In this document: positions 21,538-30,346 of the stretch, in pieces
How positions within the stretch are numbered: the first letter of the stretch is position 1
Layout of the letters: the number at the start of each line of letters is the position of its first letter
NCBI RefSeq assembly: GCF_026000295.1
Contig: NZ_AP026769.1
Coordinates: 124,001 to 188,000 of the forward strand
Origin: Helicobacter suis HS1
Lineage (GTDB): Bacteria > Campylobacterota > Campylobacteria > Campylobacterales > Helicobacteraceae
DNA length: 64,000 nt
Direction: 5' to 3'
Notes under the pieces: model-generated
What the model saw: only the letters and a program-made list of their open reading frames with translations
Database searches by the model: none
What the model was told of the DNA's origin: nothing
Made by a program: the position numbers and the translations under genes

Positions 21538-22206
21538 GTGTTATGCGTGGAACGGGCAATTGCGCTAGTGGGTGTGTATGAGTTGCAAGGTTTAATCCCG
21601 GAGGCTTTAGAGGTTTGTAAAAGTATTCTTAGAAATGATCCACATAACCAACAGGCTTTACAGATGTATAAACGCTTGAGTGCTATCTCTAAACAAAAAG
21701 ACATTCCCATTATTATTTCCTCAGCTAGAAACGATTTAGACGATAAGGTATAGGCTTTTGAGTGTGGCGCAGATGATTATATCCCCAAACCCTACGATCC
21801 TAAAGAACTGACAACTCAAGCAGAATTACAAACACGCCGCTAACATAAAAAGCCACTTCAGGAAGGTAGCTTGCAACAAAGAAGTTCGCTTTTCCGCATC
21901 GATTCAGATGCGCGCGAAGTGTTTATGCATAATAAGAAGTTAGAACTTACCCGTGCGGAGTATGAAATCCTTACCCTTTTGATCAGTAAAAAAGGCCATG
22001 TGTTTTCTCGCGAATCGGTTTGAGGGGCTTAAGAGTCAATCAACCCAGAAAGTCCTAATAAGAGCATTGATGTGAATTAACGGCGTTTGCGATCTAAAAT
22101 TGAGAAAGATCCTAAAAAACCAAAGCACATTATTTCAGTGCGGGGAGTTGGCTATAAACTAGAGTTAGAATCAAGAGGCCTATTGATTAATTCTTGTGAG
22201 GTAAAA
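21538..22206 (+). pseudogene. TPR-like gene mosaically overwritten with arsR sequence
   Basis: The first 49 codons (VERAIALVGVYELQGLIPEA, then ALEVCKSILRNDPHNQQAL) are a tetratricopeptide-like start of a gene preceding arsR. From 21684 to 22166 the sequence is arsR receiver/DNA-binding sequence, interrupted by short islands unlike arsR at about 21810-21834, 22021-22032 and 22075-22082. In the arsR frame the mosaic carries stops at 21751, 21841, 22021, 22030 and 22078. The islands read as plausible leftovers of the native gene (for example TTQAELQT). Native sequence seems to resume at 22167 ([13 protein letters not shown]). I infer a small TPR protein whose middle has been replaced. Confidence 0.7.
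21684..22166 (+). repeat. 483-bp mosaic copy of arsR (source 22404-22886)
   Basis: Same orientation, constant offset 720 from end to end, no net length change. Long stretches are identical, separated by three clusters of multi-base differences and a few single changes (CAG to TAG at 21751; TAT to TAA at 21841; C/T at 22053). Confidence 0.92.
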
Positions 22207-22890
22207 ATGATCAGGATACTCATGATAGAAGATGATGCAGAATTAGCCGAAATTTTAAGTGAGTTCTTGAGTCGCCATGGCATTGAGGTTGTTAATTGCG
22301 ATGAACCCTATACCGGCATTAGTGCAGCCATCACCCACCAGTATGATTTGTTGCTTTTAGACTTGACTTTACCTAATTTAGATGGCTTAGAGGTGTGCAA
22401 AAAAATCTCTAAACAAAAAGACATTCCCATTATTATTTCCTCAGCTAGAAACGATTTAGACGATAAGGTACAGGCTTTTGAGTGTGGCGCAGATGATTAT
22501 ATCCCCAAACCCTACGATCCTAAAGAACTCCTTATTCGTATCCAGTCTCTCTTACGCCGCTATCATAAAAAGCCACTTCAGGAAGGTAGCTTGCAACAAA
22601 GAAGTTCGCTTTTCCGCATCGATTCAGATGCGCGCGAAGTGTTTATGCATAATAAGAAGTTAGAACTTACCCGTGCGGAGTATGAAATCCTTACCCTTTT
22701 GATCAGTAAAAAAGGCCATGTGTTTTCTCGCGAATCGATTGCTATTGAATCTGAGTCAATCAACCCAGAAAGTTCTAATAAGAGCATTGATGTGATCATT
22801 GGGCGTTTGCGATCTAAAATTGAGAAAGATCCTAAAAAACCAAAGCACATTATTTCAGTGCGGGGAGTTGGCTATAAACTAGAGTTTTAA
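22207..22890 (+). CDS. arsR: Acid-response regulator ArsR (OmpR family)
   Basis: A 227-residue OmpR-type response regulator. The receiver has the acidic pocket EDD (8-10), phosphoacceptor D52 in LLLLDLTLP and the switch Lys in PKPYDPKEL. The winged-helix part carries [32 protein letters not shown] (read as two conserved halves) and [13 protein letters not shown]. It matches H. pylori ArsR closely from memory. ArsR with ArsS controls urease, carbonic anhydrase and other acid-response genes. ATG 22207 has GTGAGGT upstream; a longer reading from 22087 would only add mosaic copy sequence. Confidence 0.95.
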   Translation: MIRILMIEDDAELAEILSEFLSRHGIEVVNCDEPYTGISAAITHQYDLLLLDLTLPNLDGLEVCKKISKQKDIPIIISSARNDLDDKVQAFECGADDYIPKPYDPKELLIRIQSLLRRYHKKPLQEGSLQQRSSLFRIDSDAREVFMHNKKLELTRAEYEILTLLISKKGHVFSRESIAIESESINPESSNKSIDVIIGRLRSKIEKDPKKPKHIISVRGVGYKLEF

Positions 22891-22891
22891 G

Positions 22892-24172
22892 TTGTCATCT
22901 TCTATCTTTAGTAAGATTGTTTTTTTATTTGTTGTCTCAATTGCTAGTTTTGCGGCTTTTTCCTATTACTTTATCCATTCTCAAATTGATCATGAGAACT
23001 TCCAAACCCAGATCCGCCACCAGCAATTCATCACCACGATTAACCAAGTACTAGCCGATAGGAGTAATCGCTACTCTGCTGAGGTGTATTTACACGAACT
23101 AGGTTTTCAAGAGATCACCCCACAAGAGCTCCATGAAATCTTAGCCAACCAGAAAGATAAAGTTGAAGATAGCAAAAACCCTCTAGCCCAAATCATTAAA
23201 GTAGGCAATAAGATATTTATCTCTCTTAAAAGTCAGGGTAATACGGTGCAGCATGAAGAGATACATAAAACTTCTTATCGCAATTACTACTTTGCTATTT
23301 TATGTGGGGCGCTTTTAATCATTTTAATTTTCATGTTCATGTTACAGGGTTTCATGCCTATTAATGAATTACGCAAAAAAGTACATTTATTTTCTAAGGG
23401 TGAGATGAACATTGAATGTAAGATCGATCAACAAGATGAAATCGGCGATTTAGCTTTAGCCTTTGATAATGCTATTAAGAAAATCAAGAGCATGAATGAA
23501 TCGCGCATTTTATTTTTGCGTGCCATTATGCATGAATTGCGTACCCCTATTACAAAGGGCATGATTGTAGCAGAAATGGTAGGTGATACCCTCCAAAAAG
23601 AACGCCTTTTAGCCACTTTTAAACGACTCAATACTTTGATTGAACAATTTGCACGCATCGAACAATTATCCTCTAAGAACTACAAAATCACTAAAGAGGT
23701 TTTTTTAATGGATCACTTGCTTGAGCATGTCAAAAATATGCTCTTGCTTGAACATGAGAGTACTTGTATTCAGGCTGATGTACCCAATTGTGTTTTTGAA
23801 ACCGATTTTGAACTCTTTAGTTTAGTGATTAAAAATCTTTTAGATAATGGGCTTAAATACAGCCCTAACCGACAAGTACGGGTTGAGGTAGTGGGTAAGG
23901 ATATACGGCTTTCTAATCAAGGTCAAGCGCTTAAAGAAGATTTGATTCATTACTTTAAGCCTTATTTTCAGCATGAAAAACCCAGTGATGCCCACGGGTT
24001 TGGGCTTGGCATGTATATCATTAAAAGCGCTTTAGATACTTTGGGATTTCATCTAAGTTATGCCCACCATGAAGGTAAAAACTTTTTTACAATCCATGGT
24101 TGTGTTTTACAAGAATTAACCCCCTCCTTTCTTAAATTTCCAGATCCTCAAAAATCTCTTAAAACTTCATGA
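22892..24172 (+). CDS. arsS: Acid-sensing histidine kinase ArsS
   Basis: A 426-residue sensor kinase: N-terminal membrane helix, a periplasmic loop of about 110 residues containing several histidines (HENFQ, HELGF, HEEIHK) that could titrate with pH, a second helix near 137-155, a HAMP-like segment, the H-box MHELRTP (His at about 214), N-box NLLDNGLKYS and the G-box HGFGLGMYI. The TTG at 22892 lies 2 nt after the arsR stop. The stop overlaps purF by 4 nt. I see no poly-C tract at the 3' end of the kind I recall from H. pylori arsS. Confidence 0.93.
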   Translation: MSSSIFSKIVFLFVVSIASFAAFSYYFIHSQIDHENFQTQIRHQQFITTINQVLADRSNRYSAEVYLHELGFQEITPQELHEILANQKDKVEDSKNPLAQIIKVGNKIFISLKSQGNTVQHEEIHKTSYRNYYFAILCGALLIILIFMFMLQGFMPINELRKKVHLFSKGEMNIECKIDQQDEIGDLALAFDNAIKKIKSMNESRILFLRAIMHELRTPITKGMIVAEMVGDTLQKERLLATFKRLNTLIEQFARIEQLSSKNYKITKEVFLMDHLLEHVKNMLLLEHESTCIQADVPNCVFETDFELFSLVIKNLLDNGLKYSPNRQVRVEVVGKDIRLSNQGQALKEDLIHYFKPYFQHEKPSDAHGFGLGMYIIKSALDTLGFHLSYAHHEGKNFFTIHGCVLQELTPSFLKFPDPQKSLKTS

Positions 24173-25350
24173 TTGGTTTTTATCACTCCTCTAAGCCCCC
24201 ACTCCACCAAGCTTTATTGGCTTTACAACACCGTGGCCAGCAAGGCATGCGTTTTATCCTCTCAAATGGTAAAAATCTCATTAACCCCCCCAATTTAGAA
24301 ACCACAACTTTAGAAAGTAAACATGCCATCGGCCAAAATCTAGGTACGCATCAGGATTTTCAAAACAACCATTCTTTAGCCCTTGCCTTTTGCGGGCGCT
24401 TATCTAACACAAATTCCCCCGCCTCTTTTATTCTAAATCTCTTAGAAAAAAGCCAAGCCAAAAGTTTAATAAGCAAGGTACAAGAAATTTTGCCACAGCT
24501 ACAAGGGGGCTATAGTTTTTTACTCTTGAGTGCAGAGACTTTAATTGCTATACGAGATGTGAAGGGTTTTAGACCCTTAAGTGTAGGTTTTTTAAATGAA
24601 GGGTTTATGCTAGCTAGTGAAACTTGTGTTCTGCAGGCTCTAAGGGCAACAAACATTAGAGAGGTTGAAGCGGGGGAAATATTAGTTTTTTCAAAAGAGG
24701 GCATGCAAACTTTAAAACAGCCAACAAATAACCCTAGCCCCTGCGTGTTTGAGGCGATTTATTTTAGCCACCCTGCTAGCCAGCTTTTTAACCAGAGTGT
24801 TTATACTCTGCGTGAGCATCTGGGTAAAATTCTAGCCAAAGAACAGCCCCTTAAAGCAGATTTAGTAATTCCTATTCCTAATAGTGGCACGCTAGCAGCC
24901 CTTTCTTATGCCAAAAGCCTCAACCTACCCTTTGCCCCCCTTCTTAACCTTAATCCCTATGTGGGGCGCTCTTTTATAGAGCCCACGCAAAAAGAACGCC
25001 TGCTTAAAGCAGAACAAAAATTCATGCTTGTACCAAATAGTGTTAAAGATAAAAGTTTAATTCTGATAGATGATTCTTTAGTACGCGGTACAACAAGCTC
25101 TGTAGTGATACAAATGTTAAAAAGAGCAGGGGCTAAACACATTAGTTTACTTTTAAGCGCCCCCCCTCTTCTCTCCGCTTGCTTTTGGGGGATAGACATT
25201 CCAGAGGAGAGCGAGCTTTTAAGTATAGCAGGAGAGGAAGCCTTAAAAATTGGGGCGGATTTTGTGGGGTTTTTATCACTAGATGGGCTTAGAGAGGCTA
25301 TTGGAATGAATTTTTGTGAAAACTGCTTTAAAAGGAGAGATCATGTTTAA
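24169..25350 (+). CDS. purF: PurF-like amidophosphoribosyltransferase lacking the catalytic cysteine
   Basis: PurF makes 5-phosphoribosylamine from PRPP, the first step of purine synthesis. The phosphoribosyltransferase half is convincing: [40 protein letters not shown] and the PRPP loop [15 protein letters not shown] (about 297-311). The N-terminal glutaminase domain is recognisable (ALQHRGQQG, then GGYSFLLL and [11 protein letters not shown]), but the N-terminal Cys that attacks glutamine is missing: the protein starts Met-Ile-Gly-Phe instead of Met-Cys-Gly. The NGN oxyanion stretch reads FCGRLSN. It may therefore use free ammonia. The ATGA overlap with arsS fixes the start, so the Cys has not been missed upstream. 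Length 393, shorter than usual. Confidence 0.88.
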   Translation: MIGFYHSSKPPLHQALLALQHRGQQGMRFILSNGKNLINPPNLETTTLESKHAIGQNLGTHQDFQNNHSLALAFCGRLSNTNSPASFILNLLEKSQAKSLISKVQEILPQLQGGYSFLLLSAETLIAIRDVKGFRPLSVGFLNEGFMLASETCVLQALRATNIREVEAGEILVFSKEGMQTLKQPTNNPSPCVFEAIYFSHPASQLFNQSVYTLREHLGKILAKEQPLKADLVIPIPNSGTLAALSYAKSLNLPFAPLLNLNPYVGRSFIEPTQKERLLKAEQKFMLVPNSVKDKSLILIDDSLVRGTTSSVVIQMLKRAGAKHISLLLSAPPLLSACFWGIDIPEESELLSIAGEEALKIGADFVGFLSLDGLREAIGMNFCENCFKRRDHV

Positions 25351-26314
25351 ACGCTTTAGACGCCTTAGATCCACACAAACCATGCGTACGCTTGTGTGCC
25401 AAACCAAGCTTTGTATACAAGATTTTATCGCCCCTCTTTTTATTGCAGAAGGTTTAGAAGACAAAACCCCCATTGCCTCCATGCCCGGGGTCTATCAAAT
25501 GGGTCTTAAAGTTTTGCTAGATGAGTGTAGACTTTTGCAAGATTTAGGCATTCAAGCGGTTTTACTCTTTGGTATCCCTAAGCATAAAGACGCTATAGGT
25601 TCAGCAGCTCTTGATTCTAATCACCCTGTAGCTCAGGCAACAAGAGCCATCAAAAAGCATTTTCCTCATTTATGTGTGATCGCCGATTTGTGTTTTTGCG
25701 AATACACCAATCACGGGCATTGTGGGATTTTAAAAGAGGGGGTTTTAGACAACGATGCCACCCTAGAAATTTTAGAAAAGCAGGCTTTGATCTTAGTAGA
25801 AAGCGGGGTGGATATGATTGCCCCTAGCGCTATGCTTGATGGCATGGTAGCTAGTTTACGCAAGGCTTTAGATAAGGCTAATTTTAATCATATTCCTATC
25901 ATGAGTTATTCAACTAAATTTGCTAGTAGCTATTATGGCCCTTTTAGAGATGCGGCCAACTCAGCCCCTAGTTTTGGAGACCGCAAGAGCTATCAAATGG
26001 ATTTTGCTAACCGCAGGGAGGCTATTTTAGAAAGCTTAGAAGATGAGGTGCAGGGGGCAGATATTTTAATGATCAAGCCAGCCTTAGCGTATTTAGATAT
26101 TTTGCGCGATGTCCGTGAACGCACGCTTTTACCTTTGGCGGTTTATAATGTAAGCGGGGAATATGCTATGTTTAAACTTGCACAGGCACAAAATCTCATG
26201 GATTATCCAGCGCTTTTATTTGAAACCATGATAGCTTTTAAGCGGGCGGGGGCAGATATAATCATTAGTTATCACGCTAAAGAGATCGCAGAAATTTTAC
26301 AAAGGGAGGTTTAA
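25343..26314 (+). CDS. hemB: Porphobilinogen synthase
   Basis: HemB condenses two 5-aminolevulinate molecules to porphobilinogen in heme synthesis. The 323-residue protein has the metal-binding [14 protein letters not shown], the Schiff-base lysines in [15 protein letters not shown] and [10 protein letters not shown], and ends with the usual AKEIAEIL helix. The ATG at 25343 has AGGAG upstream and overlaps purF by 8 nt. The arsS-(purF)-hemB-yebC order resembles H. pylori HP0165-HP0162 as I recall it, with purF as an extra gene. Confidence 0.96.
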   Translation: MFKRFRRLRSTQTMRTLVCQTKLCIQDFIAPLFIAEGLEDKTPIASMPGVYQMGLKVLLDECRLLQDLGIQAVLLFGIPKHKDAIGSAALDSNHPVAQATRAIKKHFPHLCVIADLCFCEYTNHGHCGILKEGVLDNDATLEILEKQALILVESGVDMIAPSAMLDGMVASLRKALDKANFNHIPIMSYSTKFASSYYGPFRDAANSAPSFGDRKSYQMDFANRREAILESLEDEVQGADILMIKPALAYLDILRDVRERTLLPLAVYNVSGEYAMFKLAQAQNLMDYPALLFETMIAFKRAGADIIISYHAKEIAEILQREV

Positions 26315-27036
26315 TGGGAAGAGCTTTTGAATACAGACGAGCGGCTAAGGAAAAACGCTGGGATAAAATGAGTAAAATTTTTCCTAAACTAGCTAAGGCT
26401 ATTACGCTAGCAGCTAAGGAGGGTGGGGGCGATCCAGCTAGCAATGCTAAATTACGCACGGCTATTTTAAATGCTAAAGCCCAAAACATGCCAAAGGATA
26501 ATATTGAGGCAGCAATCAAGCGGGCAAGCAGTAGTGAGGGGAATTTGATAGAAATTAGCTATGAGGGGCGGGCTAATTATGGTGTTTTGCTCTTTATTGA
26601 GTGCATGACAGATAACCCCACCCGCACCATTGCTAATCTTAAAAGCTATTTTAATAAAACACCCGGGGCCAGTATTCTTAGCAATGGTTCTTTAGAATTC
26701 ATGTTTTCTAAAAAAAGTGTCTTTGAATGCGCCCTTTCTGATCTAGCTTCTTTAGGGTTTTCAAGCGAAGATGTGGAGTTAGCCTTAATTGATTATGGTT
26801 TAGAGTCTTTGGAAATCATTGAAGATGTATTAGTGGCAATAGGTGATTATACGAGTTTTAAAGAACTCCATGAAGGATTTGATGCCTTAAAACTCCCCAT
26901 TCTAAAAGCCTCTTTACAACGAATCGCTAATACCCCCATTGATTTAAGCGAAGAAGCCCTAGCTGAGAGTAGAAAGCTTTTAGATAGAATAGAAGAAGAT
27001 GATGATGTCGTCGCGCTTTATACCAACATTTCTTGA
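26314..27036 (+). CDS. yebC: YebC/PmpR family transcription/translation regulator
   Basis: A 240-residue YebC protein: the opening [20 protein letters not shown], then [16 protein letters not shown] and [17 protein letters not shown], followed by the second domain [22 protein letters not shown] and an acidic C-terminus. Family members are DNA-binding regulators or, as recently proposed, ribosome factors that relieve stalling. The ATG shares one base with the hemB stop (TAATG). The 3' end overlaps the convergent ruvX by 19 nt. Confidence 0.96.
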   Translation: MGRAFEYRRAAKEKRWDKMSKIFPKLAKAITLAAKEGGGDPASNAKLRTAILNAKAQNMPKDNIEAAIKRASSSEGNLIEISYEGRANYGVLLFIECMTDNPTRTIANLKSYFNKTPGASILSNGSLEFMFSKKSVFECALSDLASLGFSSEDVELALIDYGLESLEIIEDVLVAIGDYTSFKELHEGFDALKLPILKASLQRIANTPIDLSEEALAESRKLLDRIEEDDDVVALYTNIS

Positions 27037-27413
27037 GCTAGATAGCGCCTTAAAATCTCACAGGCAGCCAAACTATCTAGTGCGCCGTCTTTGCTGGCTT
27101 TTTGGCGTTTTTTGCTAGATAAATGCCAAAGATTAGTAAGCGCCTCTACACTGCTATTATCTTCCTCAACATAAATCACAGGCGCAAAGTTAAGTAGATT
27201 AATAAAATGTAAAACGCGTTGGCGTGTGGTGTAGCAGGCATGGGGCAATCCGACGATGAGTTTTGTGGCCTTTTTAGTTTCTAGCAAATGGAGTAATTCT
27301 AAACTAGCTTGTTTGCGATTAATCCGTTTAATGGAATTAAGGGGCAGAATAATTTTTTGTGCATAAATCGCAAGACCGATTCGTTTAAGCCCAATATCAC
27401 AAGCGATGATCAT
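27018..27413 (-). CDS. ruvX: RuvX/YqgF family Holliday-junction-resolvase-like protein
   Basis: A 131-residue RNase H-fold protein: [13 protein letters not shown] at the N-terminus (first catalytic Asp), [14 protein letters not shown] in the middle, [10 protein letters not shown] (Glu) and the closing [14 protein letters not shown] (Asp). YqgF/RuvX acts in 16S rRNA 5' maturation and possibly DNA junction processing. The start overlaps the dprA stop, as in the H. pylori HP0333-HP0334 pair that I recall. Confidence 0.9.
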   Translation of the reverse strand: MIIACDIGLKRIGLAIYAQKIILPLNSIKRINRKQASLELLHLLETKKATKLIVGLPHACYTTRQRVLHFINLLNFAPVIYVEEDNSSVEALTNLWHLSSKKRQKASKDGALDSLAACEILRRYLAQEMLV

Positions 27414-28219
27414 AGCAACACAACCCGCCCATTTTCTCGTTTAACCACCCCTAAAAGTTCTTGTTCTAAGAGAAAATCCCCAAACTGAGCGTACGCCTCC
27501 TCAAAACTAGGCGCACTCTGGCAGAATTTCAAAAAAGCATTTTGTGCTTTTTCTTTAGGGGGCTTTGTGTTAAATTTTTGGGCTAATTGATCTAAAAAGG
27601 CATCTATATCATAAATCGCTTGGGCTTTATTTTGCGCTAAGAGAGAAAGAGTTCCCTCACTCTCATAAAGCCGCTGGGGTAACACAAAGAGAGGCTTTTT
27701 TTGGGCTAGAGCTAAATGAGCGCTTGCCATAGAGCCGCTATTATGGCTTGCTTCTGGAATAATCACCAAATCGCTTAAAGCCACCACTAAACGGTTTCGT
27801 TCTAAAAATGAAAAACGATAAGGTTGAAAATTCTCTTGGTATTCACTCACAAGTAAGCCTTCTTTAGCAATGCGCGTAATGGTTGCATGATTACTTGGAG
27901 GATAAATTAAATCTAAACTACATGGAGAGATCATAATTGTATGGGGTAATGCATTTTTTTGGGCAATAATATCTACCCCAAAAGCCCCACCACTGACCAC
28001 CACTCCCCCCATTTGCATAATGCCCTTTGCTAATTTAGCTGTGAGTTGCTGGGTGTAGACACTGGGTTTACGCGTACCTACTAGCGCGATTTTAAAAGGA
28101 GCGTTGAAAAGCTCTAAGCGACCCACATAGTATAAATTTTGCGGTGGATTTTTAAGATGCCCTAAGACTGTGGGTAGCGCGTTAAGTAAGGTGTAGTTAA
28201 AATGGCTTAATACGGGCAA
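27410..28219 (-). CDS. dprA: DNA processing protein DprA
   Basis: DprA protects incoming single-stranded DNA and loads RecA during natural transformation. It has the Rossmann core IALVGTRKPSVYT, GGVVVSGGAFGVDIIAQKNAL, the SEYQ...RFSFLERNRLVVALSD block and VIPEASHNSGSMASAHLAL. At 269 residues it lacks an N-terminal SAM domain but has a short C-terminal winged-helix-like tail. TTG at 28219 is the start, overlapping minE by 13 nt. Its presence implies competence. Confidence 0.94.
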   Translation of the reverse strand: MPVLSHFNYTLLNALPTVLGHLKNPPQNLYYVGRLELFNAPFKIALVGTRKPSVYTQQLTAKLAKGIMQMGGVVVSGGAFGVDIIAQKNALPHTIMISPCSLDLIYPPSNHATITRIAKEGLLVSEYQENFQPYRFSFLERNRLVVALSDLVIIPEASHNSGSMASAHLALAQKKPLFVLPQRLYESEGTLSLLAQNKAQAIYDIDAFLDQLAQKFNTKPPKEKAQNAFLKFCQSAPSFEEAYAQFGDFLLEQELLGVVKRENGRVVLL

Positions 28220-28464
28220 GTTTGAGCCTTATCCCTTTCTAGCACAATTTCAACTTCTAAAGTATCAATATCGTGGTTAGAATTAGCCCGTACATCAATT
28301 TTACTTGTTTGGGTGTATTTTTGCACCACAGCCAAAATTTCTTTTTTCATGTCTTCAATATAAGGCAAGCGCATGCTGCGATCACAGGCTAAAACAAGTC
28401 TTAATCGGTCCTTAGCCACACTCGCGCTACTAGAGCTTTTAGAAAATCTAGCAAGCAAATTCAT
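28207..28464 (-). CDS. minE: Cell division topological specificity factor MinE
   Basis: An 85-residue MinE. The N-terminal amphipathic and contact region ([24 protein letters not shown]) stimulates MinD ATPase, and the C-terminal dimerisation part has [14 protein letters not shown] and [15 protein letters not shown] 28464 overlaps the minD stop (ATGA). It sets the position of the division site by oscillation with MinD. Confidence 0.94.
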   Translation of the reverse strand: MNLLARFSKSSSSASVAKDRLRLVLACDRSMRLPYIEDMKKEILAVVQKYTQTSKIDVRANSNHDIDTLEVEIVLERDKAQTCPY

Positions 28465-29261
28465 GCAAACCACCCCTTAATAGCCCCAACTAGACCTTTT
28501 TTAGCTTTAAATTCAGGAAAGGCAACCTCTTGACCCAAAAGGCGCTGTGTGATTCGTTTAAAAGCTAAAGCGCTAGGGCTTGAGCTATAAATAATGGGCT
28601 CTCCTGTGTTAGTGGCTGAAATGATCTTATCATCTTCGGGTACTAAACCAATAAGAGGCAAGGCTAGAATTTTTAATACATCTTCATTGGAAAGCATTTC
28701 TTGCTTTTCTACTAACTCAGGCTTGATACGGTTGATTAAAATATCTTTGATCATCTCTTGCCCCTCTTTAACCTTTTGACTCTTAGCATCAATAATTCCA
28801 ATCACGCGATCGCTATCTCTGACACTGCTAACCTCTGGCGTTACCACAATAATAGCGCGATCGGCAAAGAGCATGGCATGTTCAAACCCGCTTTCAATCC
28901 CAGCAGGAGAATCTAATAAAATAAAGTCAAATTGGGTTCTAACTGCATCAAGTAATGCCTGCACTTTAGCCTTGTCTAAAATATTTTTATCCTTACTCTG
29001 TGAGGCGGGTAGGAAATAAAGGTCTTTGTTTTTTTTATCATTGATGAGGGCTTGGGGCAATTTACAGTTACCCTCCATCACATCTACAACATCATAAACG
29101 ATGCGGTTTTCTAAACCTAAAATCATGTCTAAATTGCGCAACCCAATATCAAAATCAATTGCTAAGACTTTTTTGCCTTGCATGGCTAACCCGATGGCTA
29201 AATTAGCCGTAGTTGTACTCTTACCCACTCCCCCTTTGCCAGATGTAATTGTGATAACCAC
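28461..29261 (-). CDS. minD: Septum-site determining ATPase MinD
   Basis: A 266-residue MinD: deviant Walker [30 protein letters not shown] (Walker B region), [17 protein letters not shown], and a basic/hydrophobic C-terminal membrane-targeting tail ([12 protein letters not shown]). GTG start with AAGGGA upstream, 8 nt after ilvC. Together with the coupled minE it forms the Min oscillator; MinC is not in this window. Confidence 0.97.
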   Translation of the reverse strand: MVITITSGKGGVGKSTTTANLAIGLAMQGKKVLAIDFDIGLRNLDMILGLENRIVYDVVDVMEGNCKLPQALINDKKNKDLYFLPASQSKDKNILDKAKVQALLDAVRTQFDFILLDSPAGIESGFEHAMLFADRAIIVVTPEVSSVRDSDRVIGIIDAKSQKVKEGQEMIKDILINRIKPELVEKQEMLSNEDVLKILALPLIGLVPEDDKIISATNTGEPIIYSSSPSALAFKRITQRLLGQEVAFPEFKAKKGLVGAIKGWFA

Positions 29262-29269
29262 GAGTTCCC

Positions 29270-30271
29270 TTAATTCTTAAATAAATACCCGCGCAAATGC
29301 GCCCCGATTTGTTCTATAGGGTGGGTTTTAAAAGCTTTCTTATGGGCTTTTATTTGCGGATAACCCTGTTCTTTTTCCTCTAAAAATTGCCGTGTAAACG
29401 CGCCATTTTGAATACTCTTTAACACTTCTTGCATGCGTGTTTTAACACCAGCGCCTACAATTTTATCCCCACTCACAAGCCCGCCATATTCAGCCGTATT
29501 AGAAATATGATCTTGCATGCTAGCCACACCCTTAGTATAAATCAAATCTGCAATTACCTTAATTTCATGGATACACTCAAAATAAGCAATCTCCATTGGA
29601 TAACCGGCTTCTACTAAGGTTTCAAATGCTTTCTCTAATAAAACCACCAGACCGCCACACAGTACCGCCTGTTCGCCAAAAAGATCGCCATGTGTTTCAT
29701 CTTTAAAAGTGGTTTCTAAAATCCCCACACGGCCACACCCAAGAGCACAAGCATAGCCCAAAGCAATCTCTTTAGCATTTTGTGCGCTATTTTCTTGTTC
29801 TACTGCCATGAGAGCAAAAACCCCGCTACCTTGTTGATAAGTCTCACGCACCGCCTTACCCGTGCCCTTAGGCGAAACTAACACCACCCCCACCCCAACA
29901 GGTGCTTTAATTTGTTCAAAACAGATACTAAACCCATGGGCAAAAATTAAGGTTTGTCCGGGCTTAATATGGGGCGCAATTTCTTGGCGATAAATATCTC
30001 CATGGATTTCATCGGGTAAGAGTAAAACTAGCACATCACAAACTTGTACGCATGCACTAACGCTTAAAACTTCAAACCCATCACTCTTAGCGCGCGCAAT
30101 GCTAGGGCTTGAAGGGTATAGCCCAATTTTTACATTTACTCCGCTATCTTTAAGATTAAGGGCATGGGCACGGCCATGCGATCCATAGCCTAAAATGGCA
30201 ATCTTTTTAGATAAAAGTGCACCGGTATCTTGATTGGTGTAGATAGGCAAAGTTTTAAAAGGAGTGGACAC
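29270..30271 (-). CDS. ilvC: Ketol-acid reductoisomerase
   Basis: IlvC isomerises and reduces acetolactate and acetohydroxybutyrate in isoleucine/valine synthesis. It has the NADPH site [16 protein letters not shown] (SHGRAHA in place of the common SQGHAHA), [32 protein letters not shown], and the metal-binding [12 protein letters not shown] and [13 protein letters not shown]. It is a 333-residue class I enzyme. The GTG start is 75 nt from the divergent ppc. ilvC-minD-minE-dprA-ruvX is the H. pylori HP0330-HP0334 block from memory. Confidence 0.96.
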   Translation of the reverse strand: MSTPFKTLPIYTNQDTGALLSKKIAILGYGSHGRAHALNLKDSGVNVKIGLYPSSPSIARAKSDGFEVLSVSACVQVCDVLVLLLPDEIHGDIYRQEIAPHIKPGQTLIFAHGFSICFEQIKAPVGVGVVLVSPKGTGKAVRETYQQGSGVFALMAVEQENSAQNAKEIALGYACALGCGRVGILETTFKDETHGDLFGEQAVLCGGLVVLLEKAFETLVEAGYPMEIAYFECIHEIKVIADLIYTKGVASMQDHISNTAEYGGLVSGDKIVGAGVKTRMQEVLKSIQNGAFTRQFLEEKEQGYPQIKAHKKAFKTHPIEQIGAHLRGYLFKN

Positions 30272-30288
30272 AGGTTACCTTTTTGCAC

Positions 30289-30294
30289 TATAAT
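30289..30294 (+). promoter_or_regulatory. -10 box of ppc
   Basis: TATAAT 52 nt upstream of the ppc GTG, in the short divergent region shared with ilvC. Confidence 0.5.
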
Positions 30295-30346
30295 AGCCCC
30301 GTATTGTAGGAAAAAACAACTTAAGCTTTGTTTTATAGGAGGAGTT

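Noticed and set aside
22087-22890. Longer arsR starting at 22087 with an N-terminal extension
   Set aside because: The extra residues are the end of the mosaic arsR copy; ATG 22207 has a ribosome site and matches the family start.
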